DNA of 64,000 nucleotides. Origin: Galbibacter kalidii (GTDB taxonomy: Bacteria; Bacteroidota; Bacteroidia; Flavobacteriales; Flavobacteriaceae). Each line of letters starts with the position of its first letter. Within the stretch, counting starts at the first letter, position 1. Where the stretch lies: positions 169,959 to 233,958 of the forward strand of contig NZ_JAPFGA010000005.1 in assembly GCF_026241135.1 (NCBI RefSeq), given 5' to 3'. This document shows positions 56,877 to 64,000 of this stretch, piece by piece. A program made the position numbers and the translations under genes. The notes under the pieces were generated by a model. That model worked only from the letters and a program-made list of their open reading frames with translations, did no database searches and was not told where the DNA came from.

Positions 56877-58250
56877 ATGATACCTAAACAAAAGCATTTA
56901 ATAAAATTACTACTGTTTTTTCTATTAATCAGTACGTTTTCCTGTGAGGATGAATACCCTGTGTTGAATAATCAGGAAACCTCTTTAGGTGGATTAGAAT
57001 CCCTGGAAATCAGGTCCGGCCTCAATAAGGTTCTGTTGAAGGGTGTGGTAAAAGACCCAAATGTTTCAGAGGTCAAGATCTATTGGAATGGGAGATCAAA
57101 ATCTCTTGTTGTTCCTGTGAGCACCTCTAGCAAAGTAGACACAATACAAGAAATAATTGATAATCTGGAGGAGAAAATTTATATTTTTGAAGCTCAGACT
57201 TTTAACGATGCAGGTGAATCTTCTGAAGTTGTTTCAGCAGGGGCACAGGTTTTTGGTTCTGATTTTGTCAATAATGCAGGGAATCGAGAGGTGCTTGGGA
57301 ATGCATTAGTCGATAGCCTCCTTGATGTTACTTATAGTCTGGCTGATAAAACCAGTGGGATTATTGGTACAAAATTTATTTATGAAAACACCTCCGGAGA
57401 AAGTAAGGAACTTTTTTTAGGTCCTGATGATAATTCTATTTCCATTTCCGATTTTAAAAGCGGGTCGTCTTATAAATACCGTTCACTTTTTGTTCCATCA
57501 CTTTTAGCCATAGATACGATTTATAGTGAGTATGCTGAATCTACACCGGTTCCTATGCCTAAGCTGGTGTTTGTAACGGATGATTCCAATGATAATGAGC
57601 AAATTGAATGGTTGCGGGAACAAGGCTTTCATGTGACCACCTATTATAATTCCTCCTTTGGCTCTGCTCCCCAGGAAGATATTGATATGTTAAACGCTGT
57701 GGATTTGGTTATCATTGGACGTAGCGGTAACTCAGGGGATTTTGATGGAGAGGAAAAAACAGGCTGGAATGCGTTAACAGTTCCCCTTATCCTGAACAGC
57801 CAATGGGCAGCAAGGGATAATCGGATGAACTGGTTTAATAATGATGGGAACCCTGCAGCTTATGACCCCGGAGGAGGAGCTATTGTTCGAGCCCAAATTC
57901 AGCAACCGGGCGATATAGCTTTTGAAGGTGTTACCCTTGATAATAATTTACTGCCATGGTTAAATACACCCGTAAACTTGCTATACGTTGATAGTACAAC
58001 TCCAACCAATGGAGAAGTTTTGGCAGTAGGCGCTCCCGGCGATGCCGAGAGTGAAGAGGGCGGAGCTATGCTGTTTGTGCGCTTCGAGCTAGGGACAGAG
58101 TTTTATACAGGAGCTGGTGATGCACCTGCCGGACCCAGAACCTACTTTGGTTTTGGAGCTGATACGGATGCTTCTTACTACTGGCAGCTTACTGATGAGA
58201 CAAAGCAGGTTTACCTTAATGAAATCAAAAGAATGCTGGAACTGTTTTAA
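56877..58250 (+). CDS. Lipoprotein with DUF4998-like N-terminus and ThuA-like C-terminal domain
   Basis: A 457-residue lipoprotein (lipobox LISTFSC). Residues about 35-220 resemble DUF4998, a two-sandwich surface module (LEIRSGLNKVLLKGVVKDPN; VSEVKIYWNGRSKSLVV; IYIFEAQTFNDAGESSEVVS). Residues about 235-455 look like a ThuA/glutamine-amidotransferase-like Rossmann fold: KLVFVTDDSNDNEQIEWLRE, NAVDLVIIGRSGNSGDFDGE and TVPLILNSQWAARDNRMNW. I see no Cys-His-Glu triad. In this last position of a SusCD operon it is probably a surface glycan-binding protein with an unusual appended domain. Confidence 0.7.
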   Translation: MIPKQKHLIKLLLFFLLISTFSCEDEYPVLNNQETSLGGLESLEIRSGLNKVLLKGVVKDPNVSEVKIYWNGRSKSLVVPVSTSSKVDTIQEIIDNLEEKIYIFEAQTFNDAGESSEVVSAGAQVFGSDFVNNAGNREVLGNALVDSLLDVTYSLADKTSGIIGTKFIYENTSGESKELFLGPDDNSISISDFKSGSSYKYRSLFVPSLLAIDTIYSEYAESTPVPMPKLVFVTDDSNDNEQIEWLREQGFHVTTYYNSSFGSAPQEDIDMLNAVDLVIIGRSGNSGDFDGEEKTGWNALTVPLILNSQWAARDNRMNWFNNDGNPAAYDPGGGAIVRAQIQQPGDIAFEGVTLDNNLLPWLNTPVNLLYVDSTTPTNGEVLAVGAPGDAESEEGGAMLFVRFELGTEFYTGAGDAPAGPRTYFGFGADTDASYYWQLTDETKQVYLNEIKRMLELF

Positions 58251-58503
58251 AGCAAAACCCGGGCTATTAATTAAAAATCAATTGAACTTGATTGTTAGTT
58301 AGCTTTTTATTTAGTTGTTATCCTGAATGCCTGCTTGAAGTAATTTCAATGTACAGCAGTTTCAAATATTGAAAAATACTTTGGTAGGCTTAGGGATACA
58401 GCTTAATATCTGGCATATCAATCAATAAGAGATATAAAAAACATTCCATGCAGTTTGGTTAATTTAAATTTTCTGTGGACATGGAACCACAGAGGTATTC
58501 AAA

Positions 58504-58540
58504 AACTGCCCATACCGTAAAAGATATGGGCAGTTCTTTT
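58504..58540 (+). terminator. Terminator of the FAS1/SusCD operon
   Basis: A perfect 11-bp stem, AACTGCCCATA / TATGGGCAGTT, with a 10-nt loop and a CTTTT tail. It lies about 250 bp after the last gene of the operon. A-run on the left, so it may also work in reverse. Confidence 0.72.
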
Positions 58541-58608
58541 AAAGATATCATTTTTTTTAACGAGATTATTTTAAAATCCTTTACTAGATAGGGGAATTTT
58601 TGTTAACA

Positions 58609-58652
58609 AGGATAGAGCAGGATACGAAAAAGTGAGATAATAACTACTTTTT
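58609..58652 (+). promoter_or_regulatory. AGGAT-type operator/promoter of GH115
   Basis: AGGATAGAGCAGGATA at 58609-58624, exactly 20 nt, then TACTTTTT at 58645-58652 and an ATG 39 nt later. Every distance equals that before the FAS1/SusCD operon at 41482-41565, although the intervening sequence is unrelated. Confidence 0.62.
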
Positions 58653-58691
58653 CACTGTTTTTAAACATTTGAAAAGAAATAAAATACACAC

Positions 58692-61169
58692 ATGAAAAAC
58701 ATACTTTTTATACTATGTAACTTCTGGGTCGGTTTAACTTTTGCCCAAAGCATTCAACTAAGTGAGCAGAAAAATGATTTTCCTTTGGTTACGGCGTCGG
58801 AAACCACAGCCATTTTTATAGATGGCTCTGATGCTGAGGTGGTGGGGATTGCTTCTAAAGCACTTGCAAAAGACATTGAATTGATTACCGGGAAGAAACC
58901 TGCCGTAAATCAGCAAAATAAAAAAGGGGAGCGCACATCACTCATTATCGGCACTTTGGGGCAATCCAAATGGATAGACAGAATGGTGGCTTCAGGTAAG
59001 ATTGATGTAACCGATATTAAAGGAAACTGGGAAAATTTTAAGCTCATCACGGTAGATAAGCCAATAAGAGGAGTAAAAAAAGCGCTTGTTATTGTGGGTA
59101 GCGACCGTAGGGGAACGGCCTTCGGGGTGTTTCATCTTTCTAAAATACTGGGAGTTTCCCCCTTAGTTTGGTGGGCAGATGTTTTACCGGAAAAACGAAA
59201 CGAACTTTACCTCACAGCGGGGAGCTATACATCGGAAACCCCTTCTGTAAAATTCAGGGGGATTTTCCTAAACGACGAAGATTGGGGGCTTCAGCCCTGG
59301 GCGGCGAAGAATATGGATACCGATGTAAAAGATATTGGTCCTAAAACCTATGCACGTATTTTTGAATTGCTGTTAAGGTTAAAAGGAAACTATATCTGGC
59401 CGGCAATGCACCCCAGTACTAGGGCATTTTATTATTACAAAGAAAATCCTGTGGTAGCCGATAAATATGCCATTGTTGTTGGTTCAAGCCATTGTGAGCC
59501 TATGTTGAGGAATAATGTGTTTGAATGGAAAAAGAACTATGAAAATGAATATGGAAACAAGCCTAAAGAATGGCGCTATGACCTGAATAAAGAGCAGATT
59601 CATGAATATTGGGAGGACAGGGCCAAGGAATCAAAAGGTTTTGAATCGGTTTACACTATTGGTATGCGCGGTATTCACGATGGTAGTATGCCCGGACCAA
59701 AAAACCGGGATAAAAAGATCAAACTGCTTGAAAAAGTGATACAGGATCAGCGCAGTATCTTTCTCGATCAATTTAAAGAGGAAGTCGGGAAAATTTCCCA
59801 GATTTTCTGTCCGTATAAAGAGGTGCTGGGATTATACCAATCCGGATTAGATTTACCTGAAGATATCACTATTGTTTGGGCTGATGATAACCATGGTTAT
59901 ATCCGTCAGTTATCAACACCGGAAGAACGGGCGAGAAGTGGTAAAAGTGGGGTTTATTATCACCTTTCCTATTGGGGACGACCAAGGGATTATTTATGGT
60001 TGTCGAGCATTTCCCCAAGTTTGATTTCTTATGAAATGACCAAAGCTTATACCTATGGAGCCGACAGGTTATGGGTTATTAATGTGGGGGATATCAAGCC
60101 AGCCGAATTGGAAATGGAATTTGCATTAGATTTAGCCTGGGATGTAGACAAATGGAGTCCGAAAAGGGCACATCAATATACATTAGAATGGGCAAAACGG
60201 ACTTTCGGAGCGCAATATGCTGAACAGATATCCGGGATAAAAAGAGATTATTACCGGTTGGCACAAGCAGGAAAACCGGAACATTTGGGCGATTTGGAAT
60301 TTACCAAAGAGGAAGCCAAAGAAAGACTTGTAGGATATCAAGAACTATCTGCTCGGGTGGATACACTTAAAAATAATATTCCTGAAAGACTTCAAGATGC
60401 CTATTTTCAGTTAATCTACTACCCTGTTCATGGTGCAAGATTGATGAATGAAAAAATCTTTTACGCTCGTAAAAGCCTTGACTTGGCCGCCAAGGGAGAC
60501 GATACTGCTATAGAATACAGTCAAAAAGCTGAAACAGCATTTGAAGAGATCAAAAGATTGACGCGAGTTTATAACGAAGAAATAGCAGGAGGGAAGTGGA
60601 ATGGCATAATGGATTGGAAACCACGAGACCTTGGGGTTTTCAAAATGCCTAAAGTTGCTTCTGAAGGAGATATTAAAAAAACAGTTGAAGGAGGGGAGGT
60701 TAAAAGATCCCCTAAAACAATTGTGGTAAATGTAAATAATCCGGTAGCACAATCAGATCAACTGGAAATTATCAAAGAACTAGGACCGGCAGAAGCAGCC
60801 ATAACGCGTACAGATCTGCTTGGTGAGTCGTACAAGGAAGAAGAATTGGACAAGGCGCCTTTTGCAACCTATGAGGTAAATCTCGATCCTGGAACCTATC
60901 AATTAGAAGTAAGATGCCTGCCAACTCATAAAATCAACAAGAATTTCAACTTGACTTATGCAGTAGCTGTAAATGGGAATAAAACCGAATTAAAAGATGT
61001 CCACAGTCGCAGTCAGACCAGGGAATGGTCCGCAAACGTATTGCGAGGTTATTCATCTGAAAAAAGTTCGTTTACCATAACCAAAGTAGGAAAACAACAA
61101 ATCAAGTTGCACCTGCTTGATCCGGGGTTGGTCATTGGAAAGTTGATAATTTCTAAACAGGGCATATAA
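58692..61169 (+). CDS. Glycoside hydrolase family 115 alpha-glucuronidase
   Basis: An 825-residue secreted enzyme (signal peptide MKNILFILCNFWVGLTFAQS). Residues about 25-175 are the N-terminal domain (AEVVGIASKALAKDIELITG; VIVGSDRRGTAFGVFHLSKI). The central barrel of about residues 180-530 has strongly conserved blocks (KFRGIFLNDEDWGLQPWA; LLRLKGNYIWPAMHPST; IVVGSSHCEPMLRNN; IWADDNHGYIRQL-like VWADDNHGY; GVYYHLSYWGRPRDYLW). A helical region (530-660) and a C-terminal beta domain follow. GH115 enzymes remove glucuronic or 4-O-methylglucuronic acid from xylan, and some from arabinogalactan. In a locus with a rhamnogalacturonan lyase, either a glucuronoxylan or an arabinogalactan-type substrate is possible. 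It has a separate promoter of the SusCD class. Confidence 0.94.
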   Translation: MKNILFILCNFWVGLTFAQSIQLSEQKNDFPLVTASETTAIFIDGSDAEVVGIASKALAKDIELITGKKPAVNQQNKKGERTSLIIGTLGQSKWIDRMVASGKIDVTDIKGNWENFKLITVDKPIRGVKKALVIVGSDRRGTAFGVFHLSKILGVSPLVWWADVLPEKRNELYLTAGSYTSETPSVKFRGIFLNDEDWGLQPWAAKNMDTDVKDIGPKTYARIFELLLRLKGNYIWPAMHPSTRAFYYYKENPVVADKYAIVVGSSHCEPMLRNNVFEWKKNYENEYGNKPKEWRYDLNKEQIHEYWEDRAKESKGFESVYTIGMRGIHDGSMPGPKNRDKKIKLLEKVIQDQRSIFLDQFKEEVGKISQIFCPYKEVLGLYQSGLDLPEDITIVWADDNHGYIRQLSTPEERARSGKSGVYYHLSYWGRPRDYLWLSSISPSLISYEMTKAYTYGADRLWVINVGDIKPAELEMEFALDLAWDVDKWSPKRAHQYTLEWAKRTFGAQYAEQISGIKRDYYRLAQAGKPEHLGDLEFTKEEAKERLVGYQELSARVDTLKNNIPERLQDAYFQLIYYPVHGARLMNEKIFYARKSLDLAAKGDDTAIEYSQKAETAFEEIKRLTRVYNEEIAGGKWNGIMDWKPRDLGVFKMPKVASEGDIKKTVEGGEVKRSPKTIVVNVNNPVAQSDQLEIIKELGPAEAAITRTDLLGESYKEEELDKAPFATYEVNLDPGTYQLEVRCLPTHKINKNFNLTYAVAVNGNKTELKDVHSRSQTREWSANVLRGYSSEKSSFTITKVGKQQIKLHLLDPGLVIGKLIISKQGI

Positions 61170-61545
61170 TTTTAGGCCTCCTATTCATTTTTCTGTGAAA
61201 AACTTCTCAAAATTGCTCAAATCCATTTCGATAAATCTTCTTTTGTAGACCTAAAATTCACAGTAATACAAAAGCTATAAATCCCATTTTTTAGTCAAAA
61301 ATGCCCTGATTTTACTGGGCTGCCTAGGCTTTTTAGTCAAAAATAAATCAAAAAACGTTACATTGATAAATTACTGAAAGTCTCGAAATCTATATGAACA
61401 AAGGGGATTTCGAAGAAATCAGAATCAGTAATATCGCTTTAGCGTGTTACCTTCTTGCTCTTCCCTATAACAAATTAGAGGTTACCCCTATGATTAGGAA
61501 TAACCTCTAATTCTATTTGAGAGTTTCGTTTCTAGTTGCAAAAAA
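61170..61545. other. Intergenic region with a 12-bp inverted repeat
   Basis: No gene seen. AATTAGAGGTTA at 61473-61484 pairs perfectly with 61501-61512 around a 16-nt loop. This may be a transcription terminator for the convergent units or a stand-alone hairpin; the T-run is short. The rest is AT-rich and featureless. Confidence 0.55.
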
Positions 61546-61758
61546 TTATTTCTTTACTAATAACTGTGCTTCTCTCCCTTTTTCTCTATTAATCTCTAGA
61601 ATATAAACACCCACAGCTAAAAAGTTTATATTTACAACTGTTTTATGAGAAGTTGCGGACACTATCATTCTTCTTTTCCCTGTTATATCAATTATACTAA
61701 TCGTTTCGTTTCCTGAAAATCCATCAGGCAATCGCCTGACTGTCTTTTTTATTTTCAT
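61546..61758 (-). pseudogene. Fragment of a type IX secretion C-terminal sorting domain
   Basis: A 70-codon minus-strand frame whose protein reads SIIDITGKRRMIVSATSHKT, then VVNINFLAVGVYILEINREK and ends AQLLVKK. This is the pattern of the C-terminal (type A) secretion tail of T9SS cargo: the ITG strand, an internal L..GVYIL strand, and a terminal KL/LVKK. It lacks the cargo protein and has no signal peptide, so it cannot be exported alone. Directly upstream of its start lies the 61-bp repeat, and the cargo coding region was probably lost with an insertion or recombination there. Confidence 0.7.
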
Positions 61759-61784
61759 CGCTTAAGTACTTGGCAGTACTACAC

Positions 61785-61845
61785 CCTAAAAATAAAAAAT
61801 CCAACCACTTTCGCGATTGGATTTTCTTGGTCGGGATGACAGGAT
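61785..61845 (-). repeat. 61-bp direct repeat, right copy: tRNA 3' end plus terminator (putative att site)
   Basis: Identical to 12388-12448 in all 61 bp and in the same orientation. It again carries the tRNA 3' sequence ATCCTGTCATCCCGACCA and its terminator hairpin on the minus strand, again stopping in the T-arm with no remaining tRNA body. The sequence past the break (GGATTTAAACTC...) has only slight resemblance to a T-loop. The Fic gene starts its 3' end 144 bp further right. Confidence 0.72.
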
Positions 61846-61988
61846 TTAAACTCTAAATACAACCCTCTCTATACCAGTATTTTATGTCTTTATTTTGAAA
61901 ATAGGACATCAATTAAGACATCAACGAGAGCGTTTTACGCTTTCTATGTTACAAATCTAATCAAATGATTTCAAATAATATTATACGG

Positions 61989-63551
61989 CTATTTTTTGTT
62001 TGGTAATTCCGCTGCGTTTTTACCTTTCATTCTTTCGCTGACCAAATGTCCCAAGAACTTTACGAACGGTTCGATATTCTGTTCCACACTGGCTTCTTCC
62101 AATACTTGCATATATTCGTCTCGATTCTCTACAGGGATCACCGTCCATGGATAGCCACCTGAAGCCAACATTGTATTCATCAGGAATCTGCCCATACGAC
62201 CGTTACCGTCCATATACGGGTGGATAAAAACAAAGACAAAATGGCCCAGTACAGCACGTACAGAAGCCTCAGACTCTTCCTCTAGCAATTCAAATAAGAT
62301 AAGCATAGCATCACGCATGGCATCCACATTTAATGGAACATGTTTGGAATTACCGATATACACTTGGTGGTTGCGGTATCCGGATAAATCGGAAGCCTTC
62401 AACAAACCTACCACTACACTTGGGTCAAACAGCTGTCTGTACCATACAGCATGATCTTTATCGACCTGTGCCCCTGCATTTGCGCCTCCCAATATTGCTT
62501 TGATGCTCTCCTTTACAGATTGAAATGCCTGATAATAACCCCGGGCAGCCATAGCATCACGTTGTTTCCGATCCGCTTCGTTTTCCTTAGTGTCCCATTC
62601 ACCCGAACTCACTTTTTTAATCAATTCGGGGGTTACCCGATATCGCTCAATCGACAGCGAATGGTAAGCATCTGTTACGTATATATCGTCCACGTCCTTC
62701 ATATACGATTCATGGTCGGTCTGTATACTTGGGGCTTGGGGGAAATTGGCTATTACTACCTCACGCATCTGTAACCATATCAAGCGGATACGGTTGGCAT
62801 AGGGCGAACGCTCCCTTGGGGACAATTTTAATTCCAATCTCATGTCAAAAGGATCTTCTTCACGGATATCATAATCGGCCTGTTTGAAGGTTTCCACAAT
62901 CTGATCAGCTATCCTGTCACGTTGGATGTTACGAAAAGCCCCTGCCAGCCGTCCAGCCAATGTGGTATGTCCATTTTCTAATAGTATAGGCAGTAATTCC
63001 GAAGCATCCCTTATCAGGGACAATGTGGTACGGGCATCGATCGCGTTGTGTACATACACCGGTGCCCCGGCATAGATGAGGGAAGCCTGTAAATTATACA
63101 TACGGATACCTTCTTCTGTTATGGTCTGTTCAGCAGGTGGAATGTCGGTCTTCAAATTGAACAGGGAGGTATTATGTGGTAACGGAGTTGATTTATTATT
63201 ACCTTTAGGCGACCGTACAAATAATTGCTGTGGTACTGTTCGATTTCCTGCATGAAGTAGCAAGGACTGGTCTGCCGAAAGGCACCAATCGCCTCCATAT
63301 TTCCGATGAAGAAACCGTGCTATAAATTCCCAATATGAACTGTACCATGCAGTGGTTTCACCATCTTTCTCATTGGGATCTGTGGCTATATACCATCCTT
63401 TGGTAACTTCGCGTATAAAACCATTTTTAACAAGCAACTGGCGATGTTTAACATTAGGAATATCATCAGTATGTATTCCCACCATGCCTTGATCCTGTAT
63501 CCCTTTAAGAAAGGTAAGGGCTTCTACAAATCGTTCTCTGGGTGTTGCCAT
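61989..63551 (-). CDS. Fic-domain protein with an AbiEi-like winged-helix N-terminus
   Basis: A 520-residue protein from the ATG at 63551 (MATPRERFVEAL); the longer open frame to 63710 runs through the operator array and is unlikely to be translated. Residues about 7-112 resemble the AbiEi-type antitoxin winged helix (RQLLVKNGFIREVTKGWYIA; GDWCLSADQSLLLHAGNRTV). The Fic catalytic motif is HPYMDGNGRMGR at residues 444-455, complete (HxFx(D/E)GNGRxxR). Upstream of it, SLSIER at residues 298-303 matches the position of the class II inhibitory helix (S/T-x-x-x-E-G/N), with Gly/Asn replaced by Arg. Fic enzymes transfer AMP or other groups to proteins. Combining a DNA-binding antitoxin-like part with Fic suggests a self-regulated toxin-like module. 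Function beyond Fic is inference. Confidence 0.85.
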   Translation of the reverse strand: MATPRERFVEALTFLKGIQDQGMVGIHTDDIPNVKHRQLLVKNGFIREVTKGWYIATDPNEKDGETTAWYSSYWEFIARFLHRKYGGDWCLSADQSLLLHAGNRTVPQQLFVRSPKGNNKSTPLPHNTSLFNLKTDIPPAEQTITEEGIRMYNLQASLIYAGAPVYVHNAIDARTTLSLIRDASELLPILLENGHTTLAGRLAGAFRNIQRDRIADQIVETFKQADYDIREEDPFDMRLELKLSPRERSPYANRIRLIWLQMREVVIANFPQAPSIQTDHESYMKDVDDIYVTDAYHSLSIERYRVTPELIKKVSSGEWDTKENEADRKQRDAMAARGYYQAFQSVKESIKAILGGANAGAQVDKDHAVWYRQLFDPSVVVGLLKASDLSGYRNHQVYIGNSKHVPLNVDAMRDAMLILFELLEEESEASVRAVLGHFVFVFIHPYMDGNGRMGRFLMNTMLASGGYPWTVIPVENRDEYMQVLEEASVEQNIEPFVKFLGHLVSERMKGKNAAELPNKK

Positions 63552-63583
63552 GTTTTTGTATTTACTTATCAATTTTTTCTTTG

Positions 63584-63679
63584 GGCTAAAATCAGTTTTT
63601 CCTATTGTGCTAATCTTAGCAAGATCAAATGTACTAAATCTAGTAAACATAAGCGTGATAAAATTAGTAAATATAAATC
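63584..63679. promoter_or_regulatory. Four tandem 24-bp repeats (operator array) upstream of the Fic gene
   Basis: Starts at 63584, 63608, 63632 and 63656, exactly 24 bp apart. Each begins with an imperfect palindrome: GGCTAAAATCAGTT, TGCTAATCTTAGCA (perfect), TACTAAATCTAGTA and TGATAAAATTAGTA, followed by an A-rich spacer. The consensus is TRCTAAAWYTAGYA. The array covers 33-128 bp upstream of the start codon, the promoter region. Each repeat would fit a dimeric winged-helix protein, and the gene's own N-terminus is the obvious candidate. Similar arrays are also used as iterons, but nothing here suggests replication. Confidence 0.78.
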
Positions 63680-63710
63680 GGCATGCTTTGGAAAGCACAA
63701 AATTTAACAA

Positions 63711-64000
63711 GGATTAAAGGCTGAATATAAAGTTACCTACAAACATATATAAGGAATGATTATTTTGATAGGATAGCATGAAAACCAATTACTTTTCATG
63801 AAAAACATTTATTTTATTGATTCTTTCATGAATTATAACTACTTGCTTTTGGTGCTTCTCTATTTTATTTATCCCTTCCCATAAATTCCATTTAAACCCC
63901 TTTAATTTTGCCAATTGTTAGCAATGCATCCCAAACCATTGGCAAAGGTAGCCACACGCCAACCGCATTTGCAAGGCCGAGCCCTTCGGGATGCCGAACA
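63711..64000. other. Intergenic end of the window with GC-richer inverted repeats
   Basis: No gene seen. The last ~90 bp are clearly more GC-rich than their surroundings and contain two inverted repeats: TTGCCAAT (63908-63915) with ATTGGCAA (63938-63945), and GCATCCC (63926-63932) with GGGATGC (63988-63994). It could be the end of a repeated element that continues beyond the window. Confidence 0.4.

Larger units (their letters stand above)
58251..58691. other. Intergenic region between the SusCD operon and GH115
   Basis: 440 bp without a gene. It contains a terminator at 58504-58540 and the AGGAT-type promoter of GH115 at 58609-58652, both listed separately. The first 250 bp are AT-rich and otherwise featureless to me. 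Confidence 0.7.

Noticed and set aside
63584..63679. CRISPR-like array at the 24-bp repeats
   Set aside because: Repeats are directly abutting with no unique spacers, only four units, diverged between copies, and no cas genes are present.
63552..63710. Upstream extension of the Fic protein by 53 residues
   Set aside because: The extension is encoded by the operator repeats themselves and has no domain resemblance. The ATG at 63551 gives a normal start.

Overview
The window is a stretch of a Bacteroidota chromosome, most likely from a marine or plant-debris-degrading member of the Flavobacteriia. The evidence is three SusC/SusD pairs, a hybrid two-component system (HTCS), fasciclin-domain lipoproteins, a fragment of a type IX secretion C-terminal domain, TAnnTTTG-type -7 boxes and a near absence of Shine-Dalgarno sequences. 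No species can be named from the sequence. There are no complete rRNA or tRNA genes, no CRISPR array and no transposase or integrase.

Layout. (1) 1-9.3 kb: a small carbohydrate locus with a truncated alpha/beta hydrolase, an AraC regulator, and a divergent GH2 lipoprotein -> sugar porter -> DUF5107/TPR protein operon. (2) 9.3-12.1 kb: a decayed gene and the housekeeping gene tex. (3) 12.4-20.0 kb: a 61-bp repeat carrying a tRNA 3' end plus terminator, then a VOC protein, an exported unknown, and a susC-susD-lipoprotein operon on the minus strand. (4) 20.4-30.4 kb: eleven closely packed minus-strand genes, nine for exported or stand-alone small proteins (propellers, DinB-like, DUF1579-like, intradiol-dioxygenase-like, S33 hydrolase, aspartic protease/PDZ) followed by a LytS/LytTR pair. 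(5) 30.6-31.3 kb: a broken LuxR-type regulator. (6) 31.8-61.2 kb: a large polysaccharide utilisation locus with HTCS, PL11 rhamnogalacturonan lyase, GH2, two SusC/SusD pairs, three FAS1 lipoproteins, a surface lipoprotein and a GH115 alpha-glucuronidase. It also holds two gene remnants (a uronate-type SDR and a SusC N-terminus). (7) 61.5-64 kb: a T9SS tail fragment, the second copy of the 61-bp repeat, and a Fic-domain gene preceded by four 24-bp tandem repeats.

How it works together. The large locus looks built for an acidic plant or algal polysaccharide carrying rhamnogalacturonan and glucuronic acid. The HTCS would sense an oligosaccharide in the periplasm, the lyase and glycosidases would cut it, and the SusCD pairs would import it. 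Two promoter architectures that I could align by eye link these genes. One (a 25-bp element, 19-20 nt, then TAnnTTTG) sits before the lyase, the SDR remnant and the GH2. The other (AGGAT at 10-bp spacing, exactly 20 nt, then a TAnnTTT box) sits before the FAS1/SusCD operon, before GH115, and as an orphan copy before the HTCS.

The two 61-bp direct repeats, 49.4 kb apart, both end at the same point inside a tRNA T-arm. They are what is left when islands insert in tandem at a tRNA 3' end. I therefore infer that 12.4-61.8 kb is an island or nested island, with the intact tRNA expected to the right of the window. The most novel-looking single item is the Fic protein, whose N-terminus resembles an AbiEi-type antitoxin and whose promoter carries the 24-bp operator array.
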